Below are positions 1 through 6,973 of a stretch of DNA of 7,878 bases, piece after piece. The notes beneath the pieces are model-generated. The model saw only the letters and a program-made list of their open reading frames with translations, was not told where the DNA came from and did not search any database. This DNA comes from Dehalococcoidales bacterium (GTDB lineage Bacteria; Chloroflexota; Dehalococcoidia; Dehalococcoidales; JAQTVP01), in the NCBI GenBank assembly GCA_028707015.1, contig JAQTVP010000070.1, positions 1 to 7,878 on the forward strand, in the 5' to 3' direction. A program made the translations under genes and the position numbers. The number at the start of each line of letters is the position of its first letter. Positions within the stretch are counted from its first letter, which is position 1.

Positions 1-150
1 TGGTTTTGTTACTACCTCTTCCTCTTCTTCCTCCTCCTCTTCTTCTTCTTCTTCTTCCTGCTCACCCGTTTCTGCTGGCCCGCAGGATGACAGCACTAAA
101 GCTGCCGCTATTAACCAGCTTAAACCCAGCCATAGAATCTTCCGTCTCAT
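1..150 (-). CDS. Lipoprotein, N-terminal part (gene continues past the left edge)
   Basis: Read on the minus strand from an ATG at 150-148, 50 codons stay open to the window edge. The protein begins MRRK, then has a hydrophobic stretch (about residues 5-19) and a lipobox LSSC with the lipidated cysteine at residue 23. It is therefore exported, lipidated and held at the outer face of the membrane. A linker GPAETGEQ is followed by 14 consecutive glutamates (residues 32-45) and then VVTKP. A purine-rich ribosome site (GGAGGGAGGTG) lies about 7 bases before the ATG, and a good promoter lies further upstream. This layout is common in solute-binding lipoproteins of ABC importers of anaerobic bacteria, but the ligand-binding domain is outside the window, so that function is inference. 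The plus-strand leucine-rich open frame over the same bases is only the complement of the glutamate codons. Confidence 0.85.
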   Translation of the reverse strand, partial: MRRKILWLGLSWLIAAALVLSSCGPAETGEQEEEEEEEEEEEEEEVVTKP

Positions 151-264
151 TATATGACACCTCCCTCCTTTTCTGTCTTCAGTATTTACCCTAAGATTTA
201 ATTTTATTTACCTGCTTTATCGCCTCCTTTATCCTTAATTTGGGATATAAATACTTAATGGCTA

Positions 265-293
265 TATATATACTTTTAAATCCCGTTTGTCAA
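265..293 (-). promoter_or_regulatory. Sigma-A-type promoter for the lipoprotein gene
   Basis: On the minus strand a perfect TTGACA (293-288) is followed by a 17-base spacer and TATATA (270-265), which matches the TATAAT consensus at five of six positions. Transcription would start near 258 and give a leader of about 108 bases before the ATG at 150. No other gene lies between, so this promoter most likely drives the left-edge lipoprotein gene. Confidence 0.7.
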
Positions 294-486
294 GAGTTAC
301 CCAGATTAAATTACTATCTCTACATATTATTTACTGATAGTTACAGTGAATTATTATTCATAAAATTTTAAATCTTTATTAGCTGCAACCAAATATGATA
401 TATAATTTAAAACCTGTTAGAAAGCAATTAGTTATTCTCTGAACAAAACAAAATATTTCTATTAATGGTATTGAGTAAAATCCAAT

Positions 487-760
487 ATGCTTTTCTATAT
501 AACATATCTATATATATGTATGCTATTTAAGTTACAAGTAAATTTTTAACCAATATCGTAAATTAACAGATTATGCTAAGAAATATACCAGTACATTTCT
601 CTAATTGACAAAACCATTCCTCTCATGCTAAGGTGAATATGCATATGGTAGGAAAAAACTTTATATTGAGCTTAAAAATGCTAGTCTTTTATTGAATGAA
701 TGGCCATTTTTAATATGCTAATTGTTCACTCTTTTATACCTTTTTAAAAAGCCATATGCT
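487..760 (+). repeat. Series of seven ATGCT motifs upstream of the transporter operon
   Basis: ATGCT starts at 487, 520, 573, 625, 678, 715 and 756, all in the same orientation. Five of these (520, 573, 625, 678, 715) extend to ATGCTA, usually preceded by T. An inverted copy (AGCAT, 849-853) lies just before the operon start. The four copies at 520-678 are spaced 53, 52 and 53 bases, close to five helical turns. Several could be read as -10 boxes (TATGCT) or as sites for a regulator. The function is unknown. Confidence 0.4.
692..719 (+). promoter_or_regulatory. Weak candidate promoter for the transporter operon
   Basis: TTGAAT (692-697), a 16-base spacer and TATGCT (714-719) each match the sigma-A consensus at four of six positions. 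This would give a leader of about 150 bases before the ATPase start. It is the best pair I found between 600 and 860. It is not strong, which would fit an operon that needs an activator or is induced by osmotic stress. Other weak pairs are possible. Confidence 0.25.
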
Positions 761-878
761 CCTTATTTAACACTTTTCAAATTTCCCCTTCAATTTACTT
801 AACAGCAGTTATTACTTTTTATTGGTTTCCTGTCGTTCTCTATTATTTAGCATTAATGTCATGGTGAGTTTTTATAAT

Positions 879-2105
879 ATGTTAGAAAAAAATATTAAAA
901 TAAGTTGTCAGAATATATGGAAAATATTTGGTCCGACCCCAGAGAGTATCTTGGATAATATCCAGGATTATGAAGGTGCTACTAAACAAGATTTTCTAGA
1001 GCAAACAGGGCATGTTATTGCAGTTAAAAATGTGTCTTTCGATGTTTATGAAAATGAGATATTTGTTGTTATGGGTCTCTCCGGAAGTGGTAAGTCAACT
1101 CTGGTTCGCTGTATAAATAGGTTAATTGAACCAACTCGAGGGTCAGTACTAATAGATAATGACGATATTGCACAAATGGATAAAGACGCCCTTAGAGAAC
1201 TTCGGCGCCACAAATTAAGTGTGGTATTTCAATACTTCGGTTTATTACCTCATCGTTCCGTAAAAGATAATGTTGGTTTTGGCTTGGAAATACGAGGTGA
1301 AAAGGGCCGCGAAAAAGACGAAAAAATCAATGCAGCTATTGAACAAGTTGGACTAAAGGGCTGGGAAAAAAATCAGATCGATGAGCTTAGTGGTGGTATG
1401 CAGCAACGGGTTGGTTTAGCCCGTGCCCTGGCAATTGGCTCTGAAATTTTACTTATGGATGAGCCCTTCAGTGCACTGGATCCACTAATCAGGCGGCAAA
1501 TGCAGGATGAGTTTGTCAATATTAGCAGTGAAGTAAAAAAAACCGTGGTATTCATTACCCATGATTTGCTGGAAGCAATAACACTGGGAGACCGTATCGC
1601 CATAATGAGAGACGGTGAAATTGTACAAATTGGTACTCCTCAGGAAATTGTGTCCTACCCGGCTGATGAATATGTAAGTGACTTTGTTAAAGATGTACCT
1701 AAAGGGCGGGTTATATTGGCCAAACACATCATGTCTCAACCTGATCTGATAATAAATAGAGAGAAAAATCTTAACGAAACAATAGAAGAGATGAAAGCTA
1801 ATGAAAACAAGATTACCTTTGTAGTGGATGATAGACAAAGAATGATGGGACTAATGACTATAGAGCAAGCTGAGGAATCACTTGCTGAAGGCAAAACCAA
1901 AGTACACGAAGTAATTAATGAAGAATACCCGTCTGCTTCCAGGAATGACACTATTGAAGATTGCCTCTACCTGGATAACACAGAAAATCTTCCTGTAGTA
2001 GTTCTGGGTAGAAATAAACGTTTGTTGGGTATGATTACCCGCCAAACAATAATTAATTCTATGCAGTCGGGCAATATTACTAATGAAGATAATACAGAAC
2101 AATAA
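879..2105 (+). CDS. proV: Glycine betaine/quaternary amine ABC transporter, ATP-binding subunit (ProV/OpuAA type)
   Basis: This is the cytoplasmic ATPase that powers uptake of glycine betaine, proline betaine or similar compounds. With the ATG at 879 the protein has 408 residues, close to E. coli ProV (400). Visible motifs are Walker A GLSGSGKST (66-74), the Q-loop glutamine in VVFQYFGLLPH (Q118), the ABC signature LSGGMQQR (170-177), Walker B ILLMDEP (190-196) with the following SALD D-loop, and the H-loop histidine in FITHD (228). All catalytic positions are intact. Residues from about 285 to 395 form a tandem CBS-domain pair, the part that senses ionic strength in OpuA-type systems. The frame is open back to a TTG at 822 and another ATG at 861. 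I chose 879 because the family begins with a short lead before KISCQNIWKIFGP and a weak GGTGA lies 11 bases upstream. It is first in a three-gene operon, 27 bases from the permease. Confidence 0.95.
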   Translation: MLEKNIKISCQNIWKIFGPTPESILDNIQDYEGATKQDFLEQTGHVIAVKNVSFDVYENEIFVVMGLSGSGKSTLVRCINRLIEPTRGSVLIDNDDIAQMDKDALRELRRHKLSVVFQYFGLLPHRSVKDNVGFGLEIRGEKGREKDEKINAAIEQVGLKGWEKNQIDELSGGMQQRVGLARALAIGSEILLMDEPFSALDPLIRRQMQDEFVNISSEVKKTVVFITHDLLEAITLGDRIAIMRDGEIVQIGTPQEIVSYPADEYVSDFVKDVPKGRVILAKHIMSQPDLIINREKNLNETIEEMKANENKITFVVDDRQRMMGLMTIEQAEESLAEGKTKVHEVINEEYPSASRNDTIEDCLYLDNTENLPVVVLGRNKRLLGMITRQTIINSMQSGNITNEDNTEQ

Positions 2106-2115
2106 AAAAAAAGGT

Positions 2116-2135
2116 AAGGAAGGTTTTTTATTTTG
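2116..2135 (+). promoter_or_regulatory. Ribosome-binding site that sets a TTG start for the permease
   Basis: A purine-rich AAGGAAGG ends at 2123, nine bases before a TTG at 2133-2135. The first ATG in frame is 14 codons later and has no comparable site. It would also remove the FDFPESW segment, which looks like a genuine family N-terminus. The TTG start is therefore preferred. Confidence 0.7.
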
Positions 2136-2984
2136 TTTGATTTTCCGGAAAGCTGGATATTTGCTTGGGACATCATGAAGTTTATTGATGGGATAGTAGA
2201 TTGGGTAGTAATTACCTTTGAACCCTTCTTTCATGCTTTTAATATATTTATCTTACGAGGTTTCCTGGTTCCTTTTTCAGATTTTCTGACCTGGATACCA
2301 TGGTGGGCAACAATATTACTAATAGGATTAGCATCCTGGCGAGTTGTAAATAGAAGATTCGCTCTTTTATCCGTTGGCTTCATGCTGATAATAAATTTAA
2401 CTGGTCTCCATGAGCTTAGCATGATGACTCTGGCGATCACGCTTACCTCAACTATTTTATGTGTTATTATGGGAATTCCGCTGGGTATATTTGCGGCACG
2501 GAGTAACTGGTTCAACACTCTTTTAAAACCCATACTTGATGGTATGCAAACAATGCCCAGTTTTGTTTATCTGATTCCGGCGCTAATGATATTTGGACTG
2601 GGAAAGACACCAGCAGTAATGGCTACAGTTATTTATGCGATACCCCCAATGATACGATTAACTAACTTGGGGATAAGGCAGGTAGACCCGCAATTAATGG
2701 AAGCCAGCCTTTCTTTTGGTACCACACCCTGGCAAACATTACGCAAGGTTCAGATTCCTCTGGCTATGCCGACCATACTGGCCGGGATTAACCAGACAAT
2801 AATGATGGCACTCTCAATGGTAGTTCTGGCTTCTATGATCGGAGCCAAAGGAGTTGGCACCGAAGTTTTAGCCGGAATCAACCGTTTGGAAGTAGGCCGA
2901 GGTTTCTTGGGCGGCATTGCCATTGTTTTTCTAGCCATTATTCTGGACCGTATCAGCCAGGGAATTGCCAAGAAAAACCAGTAA
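2133..2984 (+). CDS. proW: Glycine betaine/quaternary amine ABC transporter, permease (ProW/OpuAB type)
   Basis: This is the membrane subunit that forms the translocation channel and couples to the ProV-type ATPase. It has 283 residues, begins FDFPESW, and is highly hydrophobic, with probable membrane segments around 34-54, 58-92 (two short ones), 98-120, 142-172, 213-237 and 257-272. The cytoplasmic coupling loop of binding-protein-dependent permeases is clear at 190-213 (EASLSFGTTPWQTLRK, then VQIPLAMP), which is the EAA motif that docks on the ATPase. The length and layout resemble OpuAB (about 280) more than the longer E. coli ProW, which has an extended N-terminus. It starts at TTG, lies 27 bases after proV, and is followed 130 bases later by the binding-protein gene on the same strand. 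No frameshift or missing motif was seen. Confidence 0.95.
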   Translation: MFDFPESWIFAWDIMKFIDGIVDWVVITFEPFFHAFNIFILRGFLVPFSDFLTWIPWWATILLIGLASWRVVNRRFALLSVGFMLIINLTGLHELSMMTLAITLTSTILCVIMGIPLGIFAARSNWFNTLLKPILDGMQTMPSFVYLIPALMIFGLGKTPAVMATVIYAIPPMIRLTNLGIRQVDPQLMEASLSFGTTPWQTLRKVQIPLAMPTILAGINQTIMMALSMVVLASMIGAKGVGTEVLAGINRLEVGRGFLGGIAIVFLAIILDRISQGIAKKNQ

Positions 2985-2994
2985 GTAAAATATT

Positions 2995-3007
2995 AGCCAA
3001 AGTGGCT
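2995..3007 (+). other. Small hairpin in the gap between permease and binding-protein genes
   Basis: AGCCA and TGGCT can pair around a 3-base loop, 10 bases after the permease stop codon. The stem is only five base pairs and no T-run follows, so it is not an intrinsic terminator. It might protect or mark an RNA end in the 130-base gap, which would let the binding-protein message accumulate separately. I see no clear promoter in the gap. Confidence 0.25.
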
Positions 3008-3114
3008 TATTCCAGAATATTGAATTTAATAACATAAAAAGGGGGTTCATAATTAAGTAAATTTAATCAGTATATAAACACAAAATAAAGGCATAAATAG
3101 GAGGAATTTAATTT

Positions 3115-4152
3115 ATGCAATTCAAAAACATAAAGCGATGGCTGCCAGTTTTACTCAGTATATTACTGCTGGCAGCGCTATTCACCGGGTGTGGTGAAAG
3201 TGAAGAAGAGAAACCCACTATTTTGGTTATTGATACCCAGTATGAGTCTCTATGGATAAATAACGCCATCTTTAAATTCGTGGTCGAAAATGGTTATGGT
3301 TACCCAGTTGAAACTGTTGAGACTACCACAGTTGTCTACCAGGTAGCGCTCCCTAAAGGCGAACTGCATCTCACTATGGAGCTGTGGCAGCAAAACCAGG
3401 CGGAATGGTACAACGAACAAATCAGCCTGGGGACAATAGAAAATTTAAATATGACCTATGAGGGCGGTCCCCAGTTTTTCGTGATCCCACAGTGGGTTCA
3501 TGATGAATATGGTATTACAACAATCGAGGATCTAAAAGACAACTGGGAACTATTTGAAGACCCGGAGGATCCCAATAAAGGTGTCTTTATCAACAGTATT
3601 ACCGGCTGGACCTGTACTTTGATTAATGATGTAAAGATAAAGGCTTATGGTATCGATGAATACTTCAATATTATGGAACCCGGTACCATGGGCGGTCTTG
3701 ATGCCGCTCTGCTTGGTCCAATGATAAAACACGAACCGGTAGTTGGTTATTATTGGGCTCCTACCGCATTAATGGGTATGTATGACTGGTTTGTTCTGGA
3801 AGAGCCGGAATATGACGCGGATGTTTGGGCTAAAATAATGTCAACTATAGAAGATATGGAAACTATTGATGAGGTAACCGAAGCCTGCGCTTATGAAACA
3901 CTACCCATTGAGAAAGGTGCATGGAGCGGATTACGTGATATTGCTCCTGATGTAGTAGAAATGATGGAGAAAATGAACGTAGGCCTGCAGCCTTTGAACG
4001 TTACTGCTGCCTGGTATAATGAAAATGAAATGCAGGATTATGAAACGGCTGCCGTTTATTACCTGGAAAACTACGAAGACCGTTGGGAAACTTGGCTTAC
4101 CGATGATGCATATGACAAGGTAAAAGAGGCACTGGATAATTACGAAAAATAA
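3115..4152 (+). CDS. proX: Quaternary amine-binding lipoprotein of the ABC importer (ProX/OpuAC type)
   Basis: This extracytoplasmic receptor delivers substrate to the ProV-ProW pair. It has 345 residues. A charged N-terminus (KNIKR) and hydrophobic stretch lead to the lipobox LFTGC with the lipidated cysteine at residue 26, then an acidic linker GESEEEKP. The mature part begins TILVIDTQYESLWINNAIF, typical of substrate-binding proteins for glycine betaine and relatives. The segment GYYWAPTALMGMYDWF (211-226) matches the aromatic pocket strand of that family. Many aromatics could form the cation-pi cage (Y43, W47, W91, W98, W165, W214, W225), but which ones do so cannot be told by eye. The segment MELWQQNQAEWY (88-99) departs from the usual form, so the ligand may differ from glycine betaine. 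AGGAGG lies 10 bases before the ATG. It is last in the operon and is followed by a terminator. Confidence 0.92.
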   Translation: MQFKNIKRWLPVLLSILLLAALFTGCGESEEEKPTILVIDTQYESLWINNAIFKFVVENGYGYPVETVETTTVVYQVALPKGELHLTMELWQQNQAEWYNEQISLGTIENLNMTYEGGPQFFVIPQWVHDEYGITTIEDLKDNWELFEDPEDPNKGVFINSITGWTCTLINDVKIKAYGIDEYFNIMEPGTMGGLDAALLGPMIKHEPVVGYYWAPTALMGMYDWFVLEEPEYDADVWAKIMSTIEDMETIDEVTEACAYETLPIEKGAWSGLRDIAPDVVEMMEKMNVGLQPLNVTAAWYNENEMQDYETAAVYYLENYEDRWETWLTDDAYDKVKEALDNYEK

Positions 4153-4156
4153 CTTC

Positions 4157-4174
4157 TAAAACAGTGTTGTTTTA
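4157..4174 (+). other. AT-rich hairpin just after the binding-protein stop codon
   Basis: TAAAACA (4157-4163) and TGTTTTA (4168-4174) pair perfectly around a 4-base GTGT loop, four bases after the proX stop. The stem has only one GC pair and is followed by an A-run, so it is probably not a terminator on its own. It may stabilise the message end or be chance. Confidence 0.3.
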
Positions 4175-4206
4175 AAAAACGAATATTAGAATAATTAATT
4201 AGACTT

Positions 4207-4245
4207 GAGGGGGATTATGTGAGAACAAACCGTAATCCCCCTTTT
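4207..4245 (+). terminator. Intrinsic terminator of the transporter operon
   Basis: GGGGGATTATG (4209-4219) pairs with CGTAATCCCCC (4231-4241) over 11 positions with one G-T wobble and an 11-base loop. An additional A-T pair closes the base and TTTT follows directly at 4242-4245. The strong GC base of the stem and the T-run fit a rho-independent terminator for transcripts arriving from proX. Read on the minus strand the stem is followed by TCAAG rather than a T-run, so it should act mainly in the plus direction. Confidence 0.85.
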
Positions 4246-4363
4246 GCTTATTTATTTTATGAAAACAGCGGTGTTATTCTGTATACTGGTAAGGTTGTAT
4301 TATCTCATTATCCTAAGGTACTAATGAATCCATAAATATAAATACTTAAATTCAAGGCACATA

Positions 4364-5116
4364 TCACCTGCTAGATATTATTATTGATGATGGATGTTCC
4401 TGAAAGGGATGAGTTCTCAAAACTAGCGAATAAAGGAATGGATAGTTTGACTTTAAATAATCCACGTAATCAATCCATTCACTTGCTAAATTATCATACA
4501 ACCTGATTATATCATCGGCAATATGTTTTAGATCACTATCGGGAAGTTCATTTAAAGAGGGTCTTGCCTCAAGCTCTTCATCCACATGGGTTATTGCCCA
4601 CAGTAAAAGAGTGAAACGATCGTGCTCCAGAAGACTTGGGTTCTCCAACAATGTCAATAAGAATACCCGTTTCTGTGATAAATATTCCTTTAGCTTAACC
4701 AGATCAACATTACTGCAATCAAGATCAATCTTCAAATGGGAAGCAAAATCAGCAGATTTTTTATAATCTTTTTTTGTCCAGCTATCACTTATATTCAAAT
4801 TACTGGAAATCTCTTTTTTATTATCAAAATATTTCAGCAGGTCAAAGAGAAGATAGTTTCCAATTTCGCTGAAAAAAGCTCCAATTACCATATTTAGTTT
4901 TTGGAGCATAGCCTGCTTCTCTCGTCGGTTCAAGATACGTTCGATCACCAAGACAACGATAAAAACTTCAAGAGGTAAAAATGCTAAATCACCAATCATA
5001 TATATAAATATATGGTTGATATCCCGAAATATTAAATAGTGAACAAAGTATGCAATTCCACAAATTGCTATAAATATGACTGAAAGGATTACGTAAAAAT
5101 AGTAACTTTTTTTCAT
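4364..5116 (-). CDS. Two-helix membrane protein of unknown function
   Basis: A 250-residue protein is encoded from an ATG at 5116 to a TGA at 4364. Two membrane helices are visible at about 6-30 and 36-58, separated by a short charged turn (FRDINH). The rest (59-250) is soluble and starts with a basic helix, ERILNRREKQAM, which suggests that the bulk lies in the cytoplasm. The segment from GDLAFLPLE (42-50) through KLNMVIGAFFSE (73-84) looks tightly conserved. I recall similar unnamed proteins from clostridia and archaea but cannot verify this here. Further distinctive parts are LLENPSLLEHDRFTLLLWA (156-174) and SNYPFLYSLVLRTHPF (223-238). No catalytic motif is seen. The ribosome site is weak (GGTG about 12 bases upstream). 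It is convergent with the transporter operon and lies downstream of the amidohydrolase on the same strand, 208 bases away. Confidence 0.85.
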   Translation of the reverse strand: MKKSYYFYVILSVIFIAICGIAYFVHYLIFRDINHIFIYMIGDLAFLPLEVFIVVLVIERILNRREKQAMLQKLNMVIGAFFSEIGNYLLFDLLKYFDNKKEISSNLNISDSWTKKDYKKSADFASHLKIDLDCSNVDLVKLKEYLSQKRVFLLTLLENPSLLEHDRFTLLLWAITHVDEELEARPSLNELPDSDLKHIADDIIRLYDNLASEWIDYVDYLKSNYPFLYSLVLRTHPFQEHPSSIIISSR

Positions 5117-5162
5117 TTAAGTTTAGACACCATTTTCAAATATAATTTATTCTCTGCCGAAT

Positions 5163-5279
5163 TTACTTTCCTCTGTCTGCAAATATTTTATATTTATGTT
5201 GTAAATACCATCTATTTTTTTCAAACCTACAACTAGTAAATTCTGCACTGCTATGATTTGCCCCATCCAAACGGAACAT
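5163..5279 (-). CDS. Possible 38-residue open frame, doubtful
   Basis: Between the amidohydrolase and the membrane-protein gene an ATG at 5279 opens a frame of 38 codons ending in TAA at 5163-5165. The product is rich in charged and aromatic residues (for example CRFEKNRWYLQHKYKIF at 17-33). No ribosome-binding site is visible before the ATG, and the frame has stop codons a few codons upstream. It could be a fragment of a decayed gene or chance. I do not recognise it. Confidence 0.15.
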   Translation of the reverse strand: MFRLDGANHSSAEFTSCRFEKNRWYLQHKYKIFADRGK

Positions 5280-5324
5280 GGTAATAATATTGGGAAATTA
5301 ACACTAAAAGATAACTATTTTAAA

Positions 5325-6653
5325 TTAATTATCGTATTCCTCTTCTATTATTTGACTCTCCAATAAGCTAACATATTTTTGTCTAGTCATATTTGGTTTG
5401 CTGTTATTTATGACCTTTTTAGCTTTAGCAGCACCATCTGCAAGTAAATCAATAACCATCATAGCCATAGCCTTAGCCGGATTAATAACTGCAGTTTGGT
5501 AGTCTTTAATGAGATAATCATTACCATGGCTTGTACCAACAGCACCTCCAGCATAGGGGTGAATAACAGGCATAATCTGACTAACATCACCCATATCAGT
5601 AGATCCCGTACGGTGGCTTGCCTGCCCCATTTCTTCTGGTCCGACAAGAGCAGAAGCATTTATCTTATAAAGATCAACGAGGTCAGAATTATTTATTATT
5701 GGAAGGTATCCGGGAAGCGTGGTTATCTGGACTCTACCACCAACAGCTAGAGCTCCTGCCCTCAAAGCACGATCAACCTTATTACTGGCATCTGTAATAG
5801 CTTCCAGATTTTTACCACGTACATAGGTTTCCATTCGCACGTCAGCAGGAATAATATTTACTGTTTCTCCACCTTTGGTTATTATGGGGTGAACTCTTAC
5901 TGTATCATCATCACGAAAAGTTTCCCTTTGGGCATGGATAGCAGTAAGAGCAATCATAGCAGCATTAAGCGCATTTATCCCCTGGTGAGGCGCTCCTCCG
6001 GCATGAGAACTGCGTCCGATAAAACGGATTTGCTTAGCAACCATTCCGTTATTAGTTCCCCCAACGGTAAGTTTTTTCATTGCTGCAACGCTAGTGTTAT
6101 GCGTCATCATTGCCATATCAACATCATCAAACTCCCCAAGTTTGATCAGCTCAGCCTTACCTCCTAAAAACGAAATTTTACCTTCTTTACGTAAAGTATT
6201 CCGAAATTCTATTTCAATATATTCCTCAGCCGGAACAGCCATTAAGGCCACATTACCATTAAGAAAAGGTAACACTTCAGATTTAGCAAGGGCTGCAGCT
6301 ACAGCAAAAAGCATTCCTATTTGCGCATGATGGCCACAGGCATGCGCTGCACCCGTTTGCAGATCAGCTTTAGGATGGTCACTGACTATCAGTGAATCTA
6401 ATTCACCCAAAACAGCTATTGTCGGCCCGTTATTACCTCCACGCACTATCCCCTTCACTCCGGTAAGAGCAATGCCATCTCGATATGTTATCCCTAACTC
6501 GACGAATTTCTGGGCTACCAAATGAGAAGTTTTAAGTTCACGAAAGCCTGGCTCCGGATTTTGCAGTATAGTATTTGCTACTCCGATGATTTCTTCACTC
6601 CTACGGTATATCTCCTGACAAACTTTTGATTTAAGTTCTGCTATAGATGGCAA
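5325..6653 (-). CDS. M20-family metallo-amidohydrolase (M20D, AbgB-like)
   Basis: This is a cytoplasmic metal-dependent hydrolase of 442 residues, in the range of M20D enzymes that cleave amide bonds of N-acyl or conjugated amino acids. The metal-binding set of that family is intact: C106 and H108 in HACGHH, the glutamate pair E143-E144 in VPAEEY, H185 in MMTHN and H376 in GTSHGND. The dimerisation (lid) domain lies about 200-315 and includes RSSHAGGAPHQGINALNA (214-231). GELDSL (83-88) and GSTDMGDVS (350-358) resemble AbgB, the p-aminobenzoyl-glutamate hydrolase subunit, more than HipO-type hippurate hydrolases, though the substrate cannot be assigned. Translation starts at TTG, set by AAGGAGG nine bases upstream. 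No signal peptide is seen. Upstream in the same direction lies a small membrane-protein gene 112 bases away. Downstream I found no clear terminator. The three minus-strand genes could be co-transcribed. Confidence 0.93.
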   Translation of the reverse strand: MPSIAELKSKVCQEIYRRSEEIIGVANTILQNPEPGFRELKTSHLVAQKFVELGITYRDGIALTGVKGIVRGGNNGPTIAVLGELDSLIVSDHPKADLQTGAAHACGHHAQIGMLFAVAAALAKSEVLPFLNGNVALMAVPAEEYIEIEFRNTLRKEGKISFLGGKAELIKLGEFDDVDMAMMTHNTSVAAMKKLTVGGTNNGMVAKQIRFIGRSSHAGGAPHQGINALNAAMIALTAIHAQRETFRDDDTVRVHPIITKGGETVNIIPADVRMETYVRGKNLEAITDASNKVDRALRAGALAVGGRVQITTLPGYLPIINNSDLVDLYKINASALVGPEEMGQASHRTGSTDMGDVSQIMPVIHPYAGGAVGTSHGNDYLIKDYQTAVINPAKAMAMMVIDLLADGAAKAKKVINNSKPNMTRQKYVSLLESQIIEEEYDN

Positions 6654-6669
6654 TTTCTTAATCCTCCTT
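6651..6669 (-). promoter_or_regulatory. Ribosome-binding site fixing a TTG start for the amidohydrolase
   Basis: On the minus strand AAGGAGG (6669-6663) stands nine bases before TTG (6653-6651). No ATG in frame offers an alternative nearby. The only ATG just upstream opens a five-codon frame that runs through the ribosome site and stops. The TTG start is well supported. Confidence 0.85.
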
Positions 6670-6765
6670 AATCATTATTCCAATATAAGTTAATGATTTT
6701 TAAAGCAATAACATATCATTCCACCGCATTCCATAAGAGATAAATTTCATTAACACGTGTCGTAC

Positions 6766-6966
6766 TTAGACAGAAGAAAGGAAACAGCCCATGCCTATCG
6801 CTGCACCTGAGATAATCCTTATCAGAGTATCAAAAACCAAACCAAGAACATACCCTGATCGTGCGTATAATTGATATGTCAGCAGAAAGCATAAAAATCC
6901 CGATATCAAGACCGCCGACAAGGTGATAACAAATCCAAAAATGGCTATTTCGGTTCGAAAGTTCAT
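6766..6966 (-). CDS. Small two-helix membrane protein, hypothetical
   Basis: A 66-residue open frame runs from an ATG at 6966 to TAA at 6766-6768. The sequence fits two membrane helices, about residues 7-31 and 38-60. Between them is a short polar turn (YARSG). The second helix contains small-residue packing motifs (SGAAIGMG). Charged residues are few: R4 and E6 at the start, then R35, D46 and R50. A GGGGGA ribosome site lies 12 bases before the ATG inside a duplicated 14-bp unit. The even hydrophobic pattern suggests a genuine protein, but I do not recognise a family. It precedes the amidohydrolase by 112 bases in the same direction and might be co-transcribed with it. It could also be a chance open frame. 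Confidence 0.5.
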   Translation of the reverse strand: MNFRTEIAIFGFVITLSAVLISGFLCFLLTYQLYARSGYVLGLVFDTLIRIISGAAIGMGCFLSSV

Positions 6967-6973
6967 ACTTATT

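Larger units (their letters stand above)
294..878. other. Gene-free AT-rich intergenic region between divergent genes
   Basis: About 585 bases separate the lipoprotein promoter from the start of the ABC operon on the other strand. I see no open frame with a ribosome site, no tRNA and no recognisable riboswitch core. It contains TA-rich runs (about 495-520), a 10-bp perfect palindrome ATATGCATAT (637-646), a lone TTGACA (605-610) without a convincing partner -10 box, and the repeated ATGCT motif described separately. It should hold the control region of the transporter operon. Confidence 0.6.

Noticed and set aside
6..194. Leucine- and proline-rich 62-residue frame on the plus strand
   Set aside because: It is the complement of the glutamate codons and lipobox of the minus-strand lipoprotein gene, which has a proper ribosome site and promoter.
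495..525. TA-rich run as a possible origin or unwinding element
   Set aside because: No DnaA-box cluster or iterons are visible; simple AT-rich sequence explains it.
605..640. TTGACA upstream of the transporter operon as a main promoter
   Set aside because: No good -10 box lies at 16-18 bases; the nearest candidates are 13-15 or 24 bases away.
822..878. Longer N-terminus for the ATPase from TTG at 822 or ATG at 861
   Set aside because: Neither start has a ribosome site and the extra residues do not look like the family's N-terminus.
3036..3062. Strong purine run AAAAAGGGGG in the permease to binding-protein gap, resembling a ribosome site
   Set aside because: The bases after it contain no start codon at a usable distance and soon reach a stop, so no small gene is supported.
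5496..6330. Several plus-strand frames of 78-92 codons opposite the amidohydrolase
   Set aside because: They are antisense shadows of a gene with intact catalytic motifs and lack ribosome sites.
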